The notes: generated by a model from the sequence alone, not told the origin. A DNA stretch of 64,000 bases from Iris pallida (GCA_029216955.1 JANAVB010023996.1:12630269-12694268), one strand, 5' to 3'. Positions 48,955-59,913 are shown, counted from the stretch's first letter. Made by a program: numbers and translations.

Positions 48955-50286
48955 ATGCAGGTCTCTAACCTTCCACCTTCCCGAGACCAAGCCGTTGGTC
49001 TAGTATCCCTTACTACATCACGGAAGAAGGTCATGTGGGTCCATCCGGACTTGGTACCTGAGGTGACTCAGTCTGTACCTCCCTCCACTAGAAAGAAAAA
49101 GAATGGAAAAGTCAAATCATGTCGTACGATATTGACAAAGGTCGAAGAAACTACTGCTGTTGTTACCCGCTCCGGCACACAAACCCAACCTCCACCGGGT
49201 AACTCGGTTGAAGATCATCAGCCGACAGCTGCTGATGCTCCAGGACCTCCGCAGCCTTCGACGACCGACAAGCCTAGGCCGAAGGAGACTCGCTTCGACA
49301 AACCACTCCGAAGAGAGACGCCTTATGGGCTAGAAAGGCCATACAACTTTGACATCCTCGCACAATTGGCCAATACACCGGCCAAATTGTCGCTATATGA
49401 GCTCTTGAGACTCTCCAAGGGTGTCTGCATCGTACTGAGCGAAGCACTCCAGAATGCCGACGCATATCTGGCTCAGTCAAATCTCACTGGGGAGGACTCG
49501 CCGACAGATCTCCAGGATAGCGCTTGCACGGGGTCAATGCCAAATATTATCTTCACTCCGCAGGATATGCTTATCAAGACCAACCTGCACGATCGCCTTC
49601 TGTATTATACTGGATACATTGGCAACATCAAGGTCGATCGGATGCATATTGACCCTGGGTCCTCCATAAGCATCATTTCGAAGAACCTACTACACCATCT
49701 GCGCATCCCAATGCATCGCCTGACGTCGACAAGCACGGCCATTAGCGGTTTCAATTCGGGCAGGAGCTACCCGATCGGGAAGATTCGCCTAAAGTGCCAA
49801 ATCGGCGACCTTCAGTCAAAAGTAACCTGTTATGTCATAGATGCGGACACTTGCTACAATATTCTCCTGGGGCATCCTTGGATACACGATTACATGATCG
49901 TGCCTTCCATACTGGACCAGTGCTTCAAGTACGTCGACAAGCACGGCCTCGTGAGGACGGGATTTGCCGACATCGATCCCTTTAAAGGGGTCGAATCCTA
50001 CTACTCAGATTCATGCTTGTATGAGAAGTCAAAAAAGTATCTTGCCAAAGGAGATACTCAAGCTCAAACTGAGGCAGCAACTGGATCAGAAGAACCTCTG
50101 ACGATCTACCTTCAAGCCTGCAAACCTGGCACAACTGCGCCCCTTACAGCCACTCTGCGTAAGGATGCAATTAGCCTCTCTATACAGGAGGAACAGATGA
50201 TAATCCGACTGCCAAGGTCTGTCCAAGCGCCAAGACCTACGATAGAGCCACTGACAATCAGGCTGTCAAAAGCTAGCCAGCAATAA
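48955..50286 (+). CDS. Aspartic protease region of the TAT element
   Basis: An open frame of 443 codons. The middle (about residue 120) reads PYNFDILAQLANTPAKLSLY and ELLRLSKGV, the conserved TAT pre-protease block. The retropepsin-like domain follows: NIKVDRMHIDPGSSISIISK (active-site Asp in DPGSS rather than DSG or DTG), a flap with ISGFNSG, and CYNILLGHPWIHDYMIVPSI, the ILLG-PWIH signature. The C-terminal 100 residues are repetitive (repeats of LTI-RL- type). The protease would process the Gag-Pol polyprotein. The ATG at 48955 may not be the real start, since TAT pol is usually a fusion with gag. Confidence 0.85.
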   Translation: MQVSNLPPSRDQAVGLVSLTTSRKKVMWVHPDLVPEVTQSVPPSTRKKKNGKVKSCRTILTKVEETTAVVTRSGTQTQPPPGNSVEDHQPTAADAPGPPQPSTTDKPRPKETRFDKPLRRETPYGLERPYNFDILAQLANTPAKLSLYELLRLSKGVCIVLSEALQNADAYLAQSNLTGEDSPTDLQDSACTGSMPNIIFTPQDMLIKTNLHDRLLYYTGYIGNIKVDRMHIDPGSSISIISKNLLHHLRIPMHRLTSTSTAISGFNSGRSYPIGKIRLKCQIGDLQSKVTCYVIDADTCYNILLGHPWIHDYMIVPSILDQCFKYVDKHGLVRTGFADIDPFKGVESYYSDSCLYEKSKKYLAKGDTQAQTEAATGSEEPLTIYLQACKPGTTAPLTATLRKDAISLSIQEEQMIIRLPRSVQAPRPTIEPLTIRLSKASQQ

Positions 50287-50316
50287 GCAGAGGAGCTCAA
50301 TCTCTCTGTCAAACTG

Positions 50317-51255
50317 ATGACAATTCGTCTTCCAAGAATGAACCGGCAACCGAACACTAAGCTAGGAACTACTAGCCAGCCAACAACTCCCCGCTCCGCA
50401 CCGAGCACCAAACTGGGGGTAGCTAGTATACCAACAACTCCATTTTCTGCTCTACCTATGGAGCCCTTGATAATCAAGTTGCCCAAGTCATCCTCTCAGT
50501 CTGCATTTATACAGGGGGTGGCTGAAGAAGAGTCAGAGCTGGCCAAGTATGTGGCTGTTTACACTGATGTTTCATCCACAGATGATGTAATCCTACTGGA
50601 AAAGATACCTTATTTCATCAATAAAGGGCTATCTTTGAATTATCTCGAGCTTAATAAGCTTTGTAAAATGTATGCTATGGAACACGGTATAGGCACTCAC
50701 CTGCACACATCAGTGACAAATATCTACACCGCAAACCAACTTACTCCAGTGGAAGACGCTTATCGCATAATCGAGGGAGAGGATCACCCAATCATCTTCG
50801 GCCGAAAGAATGATCCACAGCCCTTCAAGATAGAAGAAGTTGAGCTCGAACCCGACACCGGAAGATTGCCCCTTTGTCTGTATAGTTCCCAATCCAAGTA
50901 CCTTATGCAAAAACAAAGATATGATCTGGAAACTACACCAGGCTTAAACTACGGCACTGGACGACGGTTATCCTTACAATCGTCGGTGCCGACTGGGAAA
51001 CCACGAGATTACTACAACAAAACCAGACGTGGGCTAGGTTATGTCACACCTGAAAGCTCAGACAAAGAATGCGACTGGCACTCACACTCAACCGGATCAC
51101 CTACTTCCAATTCAGATATCAGCATTGGGACATGCTCAGGCATGTCTGGTCAGTCAATACGGCACTTGTCGATGCCTATGAAGAAGATAAAGACGTTCCC
51201 TCAGATTCTTCTACGATACAGAGACGAAAATGTTGTATCGGCGATCATACGATAG
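50317..51255 (+). CDS. PR-RT linker of the TAT element
   Basis: 312 codons. The C-terminal part reads MQKQRYDLETTPGLNYGTGR, RLSLQSSVPTGKPRDYYNKT and RRGLGYVTPESS, closely following the conserved block that lies between protease and RT in Ogre/TAT elements. Further on, SNSDISIGTCSG parallels the segment just before RT. Instead of RT, the text then reaches KTFPQILLRYRDENVVSAII, a few bases ahead of the integrase. The frame begins just after the stop of the protease frame, and the two may once have been continuous. Confidence 0.75.
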   Translation: MTIRLPRMNRQPNTKLGTTSQPTTPRSAPSTKLGVASIPTTPFSALPMEPLIIKLPKSSSQSAFIQGVAEEESELAKYVAVYTDVSSTDDVILLEKIPYFINKGLSLNYLELNKLCKMYAMEHGIGTHLHTSVTNIYTANQLTPVEDAYRIIEGEDHPIIFGRKNDPQPFKIEEVELEPDTGRLPLCLYSSQSKYLMQKQRYDLETTPGLNYGTGRRLSLQSSVPTGKPRDYYNKTRRGLGYVTPESSDKECDWHSHSTGSPTSNSDISIGTCSGMSGQSIRHLSMPMKKIKTFPQILLRYRDENVVSAIIR

Positions 51256-51267
51256 ATTACTGCTTCG

Positions 51268-52372
51268 ATGCCTGTCAAATACAGAAGCCAAAGAGTCGTG
51301 CGTGAAGCCCACGATGGCATCTGTGGGGCCCATCAGCCTGGCCCAAAACTACAAGATCGCCTTCGCCGAATGGGCTACTACTGGCCTACGATGGTTGCAG
51401 ATACAATAGATTATACACGAAAATACAAAGCCTGTCATGTCTACGCAGATTTCATCCACCAGCCATCCGAGTTTCTACACCCGACGGTGGCATCCTGGCC
51501 CTTCGAAGCATGGGGAATGGACATTATCGGTCCGATCACTCCGCCTTCGTCCCGAGGACATCGCTTCATACTCGCAATCATTGATTACTTCTCCAAATGG
51601 GCGGAGGCTGTTCTGCTGGCAGAAGTGAAGACTTCAAACGTGATCAGTTTCCTCAAGCATCACGTCATCTATCGCTTTGGACTACCCTAAAGGATCATCC
51701 ATGATAATGGTCCGCAGTTCGCAAGCCACGCCTTCTATCAATTTTGTGACAAATACCGCATCCAGAATATTGCTTCAACATCATACAATCCAGCGGCTAA
51801 TGGTCTGGCTGAAGCATTCAACAAAACAATCATCAAGCTTCTCAAGAAGTTCATGTCATCAAACAAACAGTGACTGGAATAAAAAGCTCGGTGAATGCTT
51901 ATAGGCATACCGTACCACAGTACGGATTGCCATCGGGAACACACCATTCTCTCTAGTATATGGAAGTAAGGCAATTCTTCCACTGGAGACTCAAAGCCCC
52001 ATACTCTCTGTTGCTCTCACCTACAGATTGACGACGGATGATAATCACCATCGGAGACTACAAGAATTGGAGGCTCTAGATGAGAAGCGCCTGCTAGCTC
52101 AACAACGAATCGAGCTATACCAGGCACGTATCTCCGGAGCCTTCAACAAGAAGGTTAAAATCAGAACATTCCAAGTAGGTGACCTCCTTCTGGCAGTTCA
52201 GAGGCTGATGGTTATGACTCACAAAACCGTCGGCAAGTTCCAGCCAAAGTTGGAAGGCCCGTTCATCATTGATGCTATATTCTCCAATGGAGCTTACCGC
52301 CTCACAAAACAAAACAGATACTTGCTCATGTTTCCCATCAACGGCAAGTTCCTAAAGAAGTATTACGTCTGA
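51268..52372 (+). pseudogene. Integrase of the TAT element, with stops
   Basis: The zinc-binding part has VREAHDGICGAHQPGPKLQD, RLRRMGYYWPTM and the CxxC-like KACHVY (second Cys lost). The catalytic core has ASWPFEAWGMDIIGPITPPS (first Asp), an early stop at about 51688 after IYRFGLP, then IIHDNGPQFASHAFYQF (second Asp) and ANGLAEAFNKTIIKLLKKF (Glu), so the DDE triad is readable across the break. The C-terminal domain is open again at 52028-52372: LQELEALDEKRLLAQQRIEL, VGDLLLAVQRLMV and YRLTKQNRYLL, then INGKFLKKYYV. The final block is the usual end of TAT pol. Confidence 0.9.
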
Positions 52373-52391
52373 AATGACATCCTCCAGGGTC

Positions 52392-52745
52392 ATGAGTTAC
52401 GTACCCGCTGGTGCCGCTGAACTCACATCTCGACTACAAATCTATCAAAATAATGAGTTACGTACCCGCTGGTGCCGCTGAACTCATATCCCGACTACAA
52501 ATCTTCCAGAATGACGAGTCATGTACTCTTTCGTACCGATGAACTCACATCCCGACTACAAATCTGTCAAAATAATGAGTTACGTACCCGCTGGTGCCGT
52601 TGAACTCACATTCCGATTATAAATCTTCCAGAATGACGAGTCATGTACTCTTTCGTACCACTGAACTCACATACCGACTCCAAATCTCCTATATTATCGA
52701 GTTATGTACCCGCAGGTACTGTTGAACTTATACTCTGGTCACTAT
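52392..52745 (+). repeat. 61 bp tandem repeat after the TAT pol, six units
   Basis: Units begin near 52392, 52453, 52514, 52574, 52636 and 52697. Two versions alternate: A, with GAGTTACGTACCCGCTGGTG, and B, with GAGTCATGTACTCTTTCGTA; the order is A A B A B A. All share TGAACTCACATCCCGACTAC and then AAATCT. The alternation suggests amplification of an A-B dimer. Tandem arrays after pol are known in Ogre elements and can seed satellites. Confidence 0.88.
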
Positions 52746-53640
52746 AGATGAATATATACCGCATCCTTTTAGGTAGTAAGTCATGTATGATTATACCTCT
52801 GAACTTTCTTTCCAAAAGGAGCTTCCTCCTTATGATCCAGTACCCGTACTTTCAGTGCACAAAAAGGGTAACAGATCCACAAGTTCTCCAAAAGAACCAC
52901 GTTGATGTTACCTCTGAATTGTTTTCCTTCCATCAAAAACAAACCACCCCTCACATAGAACCTCCATGTCCTCATTACCTCTGAGTCGTTCTATATTCCC
53001 TTCATAGAGCCCACTCCTGCCATGTCCTCATTACCTTTGAGTGGGAAGGCTCCATCAAAGAAACCCTCATATTTACCATGTTCCTCATTACCTCTGAGTA
53101 AGTATGTTGGTTCTCTCTCAACCTATTATCCGTACCAAAAAAACCAGGGTACGCCAAGGATAATAGGCCCACAAATGTCCTCTGTTGACCACAAATGTCT
53201 ACTGTCGACCACAAATGCTGTACTAAGTTTCCTAATACATGCCCCTCATTTCTCATCATACCCCGGGGGCCCAGCTGCGCTACGGCATTCTTTCTTTCGA
53301 TGCCAGGAACGTCCATAGCCACCTTACTGTGGATCTGTTCCAAGTATCCCCATCAACTTGTTATCTGTACGTAAAACCAAGGTACGCTAAGGGTAACAAG
53401 TCCACAAACAGCTCCTCAATGGGATGAATACCACAACACCACAAACACAATAAACAGTACAAATAAAGGGTAGAATAAAGCATACTCTTTTATTTGAAAG
53501 GCAAAAGTACTATATGTTCTGGGGACCACACCCCCCTCAAGAAAGGAAAAGAACGAAAACGAAAAGAAGGAAAAAAGCCGACTATGGTTCGGCGATACAC
53601 AATTCCATAAGACGGTCACTCAGCAAGACAGTCGACCGCT
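52746..53640 (+). repeat. Spacer with several short repeat families after the TAT pol
   Basis: TTACCTCTGAGT or TTACCTCTGAAT occurs four times (52908, 52975, 53030, 53089). CCACAAATGTC recurs every 20 bp around 53169-53219. A phrase combining an ATCCGTAC or ATCTGTAC start, CCAAGGTACGC and a CCACAAA end occurs twice (53130-53175, 53362-53410). No coding content is seen. It ends where the antisense gene's coding text begins. Confidence 0.7.
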
Positions 53641-53647
53641 CGAACCC

Positions 53648-56600
53648 CTACTTGGCCCGATGCTCGACCTCTTGAGCCAGCCGCTCCGCATCTTCTATGA
53701 GCGCATGAGCCCGCCAGCCATCCTCGAGCTTCTTCAAAGCATGCTCCAGGCTAGCAGAAGCTCGGGAGACCTTTTCGGCCTCCAGAATGATCCGCTCTTT
53801 ATCCACACGGGAAGCTTCAAGCTCAGACTCTAAGAAAGCCAGCTTCCTTTGGAGCTTGAGAATTTGCTCCCTTGTATCGACTATTCCACGGGAGGCGGCC
53901 GCTTTCTGAGCCATACAATCTGTGCTATTGTGGCTCAGCTGATCATACCGGAGAGACAGAATGTTGAGACCTTTCATGATAACCGGCTTAGATGTATCTC
54001 GCGCGAGCCTTATCTTCTCCAGGGCAGGTGGTGAGGAGCCCCCGCTCCTGATCAATTACTGCAGATAAATCAGCTTGTCGCAGTACTTAAAACTGGGCCA
54101 CAAGCTGATCAGCCTCCAACAGTTTGGGCTCCAGAAGCGCAGCTATCCCTTCCCCGTCGGGAAGGGTTTTGAGAATGTCAGTTTGGCCTTGGGTGTATTG
54201 TCGGTCCAAGGCGAAAGGGGTTCTCCCGCTCCACAGCAGCTTCTACTCCTCTCTTTAAATAGAGGTAGAAACTATCGACCACATCCTGCGATGCCTCATC
54301 CAGAACTTTCGTAGAGGACGATGTCAAAGAAAGTGTGGCTAGCAGTGTCGAAGAAGACGCAACAGAACTTGTCGCTCCTGCCATAAGGGAAATAGATTCT
54401 GAGCGAAAGGACGCTTAAACAGCGGCCAATTCTTCCTCCGCGGCCAGAACAATCTGGATACTCGATAAAGCTGAGAGGTCAACCCCCAAAGTCATACGAG
54501 CAGAGGGAGATGCAGGGACCATTGCTCCCTGTCCCGGCTGTGTCGCCATATGACCTCCCGAACTTGATTCGGTAGGAGGCCCCTCAAGATAAGCCGGAAG
54601 AGGAGGGAGCACGCTCCCCTCCACCAGATCTTCTCTGGCAGAGCCTACCATAACAATGTCCGTCATCGGTACTGAAGGGACAGGACCTGTATGTCCAGAG
54701 CAACCATCAATCAGTCTAACCCGAAGGACATGAGAGATGATGCAGCAAAGTAGAGCCAAATGGGCCTCATCATTAGTCAAAATTTGGTATCTTTCCAGGG
54801 AAAGGTTATGGAGGCTGAGGTTTGTCATAGCTGTGTGGTCTCCTCACCAGCGACACCCAAGTCGAGTTCAGCTGGCTCTTCTGCCCCAGCCACCCCGGGA
54901 AAGTGATACAACTGGTTCAGCTTCACCCTACTGAAATTCAACTGTCTCAGGGACATGTGCAGTAGAGCCTCCGTCACCATGGGTGAGTCCTCGGCAACGG
55001 GGACTCCTCGATCGCCTCCAGAAGAACTCCAGCCAAAAATGATAGCAGTACACATGTCACTAACCAAAGTGGTCAGGGCCGGATCGACCTCAGCGGCCGG
55101 TTCTCGAGAAACCGACTCCTTGACGCTACAAGAGCGAAGGAAAATGATTAGGCCATAGTGCAGGAAAAAAAGAAGAAGAAGACAGTTATAATTCGAGTCA
55201 CCTCAGAGAAACAGCGTCAACATCCTCGATAAGTAGCCAAGGGATCAGACATCAGCCCGTTTTATGGAATAAGTCATGCCGATATCAGCAGACTCACTCT
55301 TGCTCCGCTTGTACGAAGGACCAGGCACATCAGGCAGCTGATTCGCCACCACTTCATCGAACGCAATGGGCAGTTGATTCGTTGCCACCTCGTCTAGAGG
55401 AAGGAGAGGATCATCGACACCCTGCTCACCATCTTCTTCATCCGCAGTGGTGGACTCCAAGTCCGGCACACAGGAACCGTGTTTGCGCTCTGCTTCCTCA
55501 TTTTTGACCCCTGGGGTTTCTCTGCCAAGCCAGTACCAACAATAATACTAGTACGTGGGTCAAAGTTAACAGGAAACCTGCTCGCACTGACGTGGTAGAG
55601 AGCTGCTAAATACAAAATCTCCTCTTGTGTCTCAGCGTCAGGGACAGAGAAACTAGCACGGGTATAAGTAATATTATAGTAAAGCCAGGCCCTGATGCCA
55701 TCCAGAATGCTGCCTTCAATGCCCAGGCAAGAGCTGGGACTCTCTAGGAACAGCTGGCCGTACCTAAACTGGCGGGAGAACCGGCTGTGCAAGTAAGGTT
55801 CTAGGTAGACGGCATTGCGATTGCGATATACTAAGTGCAAGGGACGGATGTTATACAACCAAAGAAGCATCCTCCCAGATAAGAGGAGGGGCCCGTACCG
55901 TCAACATGTACACTCCCTACCTTCTCAGCAAAAAAATAAGGAACAGACACAAAGAAGTTATATCCATCCACCCTCGCCAGCGCCCTCCGATAAGCGTATT
56001 AATAGCCACCCCATCAAATAGTAGTAGGGCAACTCGATTCGCTCAGAGTTTATCGCCGTGTTACGTGCAATAACCTTGGACGAAAAAGTACGGAGGCCAC
56101 GGTGTATACTGTACACCATGGCCGAAAGAAGAGTCAGTCTGACCCCGAAGGCCAGCTTCACGGCAGGAAGGATAAAATTTTTGCTGATCCTCTCAACGGA
56201 ACCAACTCCTCCTGAGACCATGCAATTTCGTAGCCATACCATCAGGAACCCTGTCAGGATTGCCTTCTCCGATAGCGGCTGGGTATCCTGGTAAAAATAA
56301 TCAAAGGAATCAGTTTGACTCTCAAAAGTATCGCTCAAGGCCCTCGATTTCTTGGCAGTTAACACCAAATCCTGTTCTTGCTCTCGGGTCAGAGGATTCC
56401 GGGGAGTAACCCGGCCAAAAGCACCTTGCTAAAAAAGGTAGAAGAGCTAAGCCCTAGTATGCGGAAGGTTTCCTTTCGAGCTACTATCTTTCTCGGTCGT
56501 CTGCTGACAGTAACTGTGGTGACACAGTAACTCCTGATAGACAGCAACGAAACCTGGATGTCATTGCTCTAAATCTTCGAACTCTTCGTTCGTTGGAGTA

Positions 56601-57000
56601 TATACTTCAAACACTTTATTACCCTAGGGCAGCCTAGAGACTGTGTGCATCTCATGAAGAGCGAGACCAATCTCCCCTCCGGCGTAAAAAAGGTCCCCGT
56701 CCGTCGGTTGTACATCTCCAAAAGAGCATAAACACTTCTTGTTGATGGGCAGTCCGTGACATGTACCCCGGATGGCGTGGTAGAGACCAACCTCACGGGA
56801 AAGTCCTATATTCACGCAAAATCTACCCGGTCTAATTGGCCCATGAAGAGATGGGCGTAGCCAGTTCAAAAGCGAGAGCGGCGCAATGGGGTAAGACCCT
56901 TTCTGAGCAAGTTGATTCAGGAAAGTGTCGGCTTGAGAGAATGAGAAATTGGGACCTTGCACATTTAAGAAGGTACCCGGGGCTAACCCCATCACAGTAG
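53648..57000 (-). pseudogene. Antisense gene of the TAT element, plant-mobile-domain-like, broken
   Basis: Read from 57000 leftward: FSFSQADTFLNQLAQKGSYP, then DGDLFYAGGEIGLALHEMHT and VSRLP (56995-56624). After several stops come LSEKAILTGFLMVWLRNCMV, LAFGVRLTLLSAMVYSIHRG and LPYYYLMGWLLIRL (56368-55958), then RQFRYGQLFLES and DAETQEEILYLAALYHVSAS (55870-55394), acidic linkers, and a coiled-coil-like end EQILKLQRKLAFLESELEAS with AERLAQEVEHRAK (54055-53648). The first two blocks have the pattern of the plant mobile domain (aminotransferase-like) found in antisense ORFs of TAT elements. At least six stops or shifts. Role unknown even in intact relatives. Confidence 0.7.
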
Positions 57001-57329
57001 CCTGACCGGTTCCCTGTCTACGTATGCTGATCGAACGTGCTTATTGTAGTGGATGTTACCCACAATCATTCCCGACCGGCTCGGGGTTGAGGATTCCTGT
57101 ATCTTTCTGTCCACCGGTAACATATTGAACCATGCCAATGGGAAATGACGCTCTATCTGGGGGATGTGGATCGCTCTCCCGCAGAAATAAAATTTTAATT
57201 CTCAGATATATCCAATACCCGAGAGTTCTTTACAGTCAGGGCGTCCCCGAAGCAGTGGTTCTCCTGCAGCATTGACAGACAGATTTACTGAAAAGAGACA
57301 AAAGAAACAAAGTCAGGAGATGGCCAAAA

Positions 57330-57700
57330 ATTTAGAGTTCATGCGGCTCTGATTAAACGAGTTCTTATGTAGCTCGATTTTTACAGAGCACATACGGCTC
57401 TGTTTATGAGTCTTTATTCGGCACAGTGTTTTTTTACAAAGTTCATACAGCTGGACGAGTCCTCATGCGGCTCTGTTTAGGGGAGTCCATATGAAGTTCT
57501 GATTCGTGGAACGCTATACGGCTCAGTCCATTAGGAGCTTATGCGATTCTGTTCAGAGGGGCTTCATGCGGTTCAGTTCTCAAGGCGTTTATGCGGCTCA
57601 GACGTTCTCATGCGGCTCAAACATAGGGTATACCCCATGCGGCTTGGATATGAGAAGTTCATACGACCCATGCAACATATGCGGCTTCATAAAGATGAAG
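57330..57700 (+). repeat. ATGCGGCTC motif cluster between the antisense exon and the antisense body
   Basis: About a dozen copies and variants (CATGCGGCTCTG, CATACGGCTCTG, TATGCGGCTCAG) spaced 20-35 bp. This stretch would be intron or leader of the antisense gene. 57001-57330 and 57700-57780 show nothing else I recognise. Confidence 0.85.
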
Positions 57701-57801
57701 AACGCATTGAATGCTGAAGAAAAGAAGGCTTGTGCATAAAAACATACAACAGAGCCATTATTTTAGGGTTTAAAGTATTCGATCTTCCACATGGTCCTTA
57801 C

Positions 57802-57940
57802 CCTGGATGGCAGGGTGGACGTCAGGATGGACTAGAGGTGCTACAATCGGCGAGGGAGCCGCCGCCTTCTTGCCTTTTGCCGCAGCAGAGGCCTTGAAAG
57901 CTTTGGAATCTTTCGAAGCTTTGGAAGCTTTGGAGGCCAT
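57802..57940 (-). CDS. First exon of the TAT antisense gene
   Basis: ATG at 57940 on the minus strand, reading MASKASKASKDSKAFKASAA, AKGKKAAAPSPIVAPLVHPD, and ending before a CAGG/GTAAGG donor at about 57801. The product start is rich in Lys, Ala and Ser, a likely nuclear-type basic leader. An upstream in-frame ATG at 58009 is possible, but the 57940 start is favoured because the lysine-rich part resembles the TAT-2 remnant at 10780-10900. The exon would be spliced over the motif cluster to the mobile-domain part. Confidence 0.55.
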
Positions 57941-58033
57941 TGTCGATGACAATCGGAGAAAGAAAAACAGCAGCTTAGGGCAAGCGAAGAGGAAGACAAA
58001 AGAAGGCAAAGAAGTTTCTCTGTCCTAACACCC

Positions 58034-58043
58034 CTATTTATAG
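58034..58043 (-). promoter_or_regulatory. TATA box of the TAT antisense gene
   Basis: The minus strand reads CTATAAATAG about 95 bp upstream of the ATG at 57940. It is followed by a CT/GA-rich leader. It is one of the strongest TATA sequences in the window and points away from the 3' LTR. Confidence 0.65.
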
Positions 58044-58380
58044 GCAGACATAGGGGGGGCACGTGGACCGATAAACCGCTTCGGGTCGTGTGCTGCAGGC
58101 AAAACCGACTCCTCAGATTTCGCCTCCTCCCTCATAAAGAAGATTCATCCAGGGCATAAAATCCAAATATTTAATGAACCAACTCTTGGGATTCCCCCAA
58201 AAGACGGATCTAAAAAACGAATTAAGGGCAATTAATGAGACGCACGTGAGGCAGGGAGCCCCATGCGACTAGGGAGTCTATGCGGCCAGATAGGCCATAC
58301 GGCCAAGAACATCCTATGCGCCAGCAGAGCTTATATAGCCATGCTTCTTATTCAAAGTATTTCAATTTTTCAAATTGAAA

Positions 58381-58396
58381 ACTTTGAAGGGGGTCT
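58381..58396 (+). other. Polypurine tract of the TAT element
   Basis: ACTTTGAAGGGGGTCT directly before the 3' LTR, the same as TAT-2 at 11279-11294 apart from one base. Confidence 0.92.
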
Positions 58397-59780
58397 TGTA
58401 GAAGCATGGAAAAGAACAAGAAAAGCCCCTGCGGCTCAAAACAGAAGAAGCCCATACGGCTCAAGACAAAAGGAGCCTCATGTGGCTTAGGAATCTATCA
58501 GAGCCTCATGCAGCTCAAGAAACTCTTCAATAGCCACATGCGGCTCAGGCAAGAATCACGTGACCCTATACAGCTTGTCTTTACAGCTGGCCATAAAATA
58601 ATTGCTTCCATTAAATGCTCTGACATGAAGTGATAACTCTGACATTAAAGCTGAAATGATAAACTTTGACATGACGGCGTATCCCTCGAAAAATGAAGAA
58701 AATCTCCTCTACAGCTAGCACGATCCACCAACTACAAAGCTCCCTATGCGGCTGCTACCACCTCATGCGGTTGATGCTCGCATGCGGCTCGGATCATGGA
58801 GACCCTAGTCATGCGGCTCAAATTATAAAAAGTCACCCCATGCGACCGCTGTTCTCATGGGGCATATCCATGCGACTCAAATACTGAGAGGCCATGCCCA
58901 TGCAGCCTTTACACATGGCTAGTCTTATGCGGCTCAATGAAAACCACTCCCATGTGGCTCAGATTTTGGAGGCTACACCTATACGGCTGCCACCTTCATA
59001 CGGTTCAAAACCTAAGAAGCTACCCTCATGCGGCTATGACACATGGCAGAAGATCAGTTTTCCCGTAATGATGGTTAGACACGTGGTATTAAGTCAATCA
59101 AGAGTTATCAACAAATCCCAACGACTAGATTTAGTGTAATCACCATTATTACTCAGATCAAATCAGATTTGCTATGATTAAACAAAGTAGACACGTGGCG
59201 GAAGATCCGAGCTTGTCATGACAAATTACAAAGATTCATGGCAATCAACATTAATTGACCATATAGATTTGGCATAATCAAGAACAATTGCCTAGATGTA
59301 ATATAATCATGATTAATGGTCCAGATTATTGTCCGCCGACTTTCCAAGGGACAATCATTACAAACCCTAATGATCATACCCCACTCCTATAAATAGCAAG
59401 GTGCCATTCCCTTGCAAAAGATCCCCGATCCAAAATCAAAAAAATATAGCAAGGTGCCATTCCCTTGCAAAAGAGATCCTCTCCACCGGCTGGACACACA
59501 GAGAGACAAAGGCGCGCACAGAAGAGTCTTCCCATCTTGAGAGCAGTTCTTCACCGGAGCTAAGGCTACGTCTGATCGTCCAAGGAGTAAGGCAGAGTGG
59601 CCGTCGCTTTTCCAAGCCTCTACCGTCACCCCCCAGAATCAAAACTAAACAACCGTACTTAGATTGCTGTACCTAGGTTTTTGTCCATAGGCTTTCTTTG
59701 TAAGAGCAAGTTTGTATTGTGAAGTAAAAGTCCAGTCCTCCCATATAATTGTTCTTTTCTTTTATAATCAATGGCAAACA
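58397..59780 (+). mobile_element. 3' LTR of the TAT element
   Basis: TGTAGAAGCATGG...ATGGCAAACA, 1384 bp, colinear with the 5' LTR except for a loss of about 43 bp near 58858. It carries the same ATGCGGCTC cluster (about 58425-59035) and TATA box (59387-59396). AATAC follows as the target duplication. Confidence 0.93.
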
Positions 59781-59913
59781 AATACGGGAATATTTGTCTA
59801 AAGTTTATTGACACAAATCATCAACTGGCAGATATATTCACAAAACCACTAGCTGAAGATCGTTTCAACTATTTACGTCGCAAGCTTGGCATTCTTGAAT
59901 TTTCGGAGTCATA
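59781..59913 (+). pseudogene. Copia E3: end of RNase H
   Basis: After the duplicated AATAC the copia frame resumes. In readable order it gives KFIDTNHQLADIFTKPLAED and RFNYLRRKLGILEFSES, then a stop at 59911-59913. This end is better preserved than in E1. Confidence 0.9.

Larger units (their letters stand above)
44401..59780 (+). mobile_element. Full-length TAT/Ogre-type gypsy retrotransposon lacking RT-RNase H, 15380 bp
   Basis: Two LTRs (44401-45827 and 58397-59780), a perfect target duplication AATAC (44396-44400 and 59781-59785), PBS, PPT, gag, protease, integrase and an antisense gene. The order protease, linker, integrase skips the RT and RNase H that should lie between them: only about 13 bases separate the linker frame from the integrase frame. 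It is therefore a non-autonomous derivative that must have been mobilised by a relative. The LTRs are very similar and the target duplication is perfect, so it is probably the youngest insertion here. Confidence 0.93.

Noticed and set aside
51255..51268. RT and RNase H hidden in another frame near the PR-integrase junction
   Set aside because: The linker and integrase are almost directly joined. I looked for the YVDD-type box and the TAT RNase H start in all frames from 50317 to 51700 and found none.
44401..59780. Integrated plant pararetrovirus instead of a retrotransposon
   Set aside because: LTRs, PBS, PPT, a 5 bp duplication and an integrase are present, and no movement-protein or coat-type ORF is seen.
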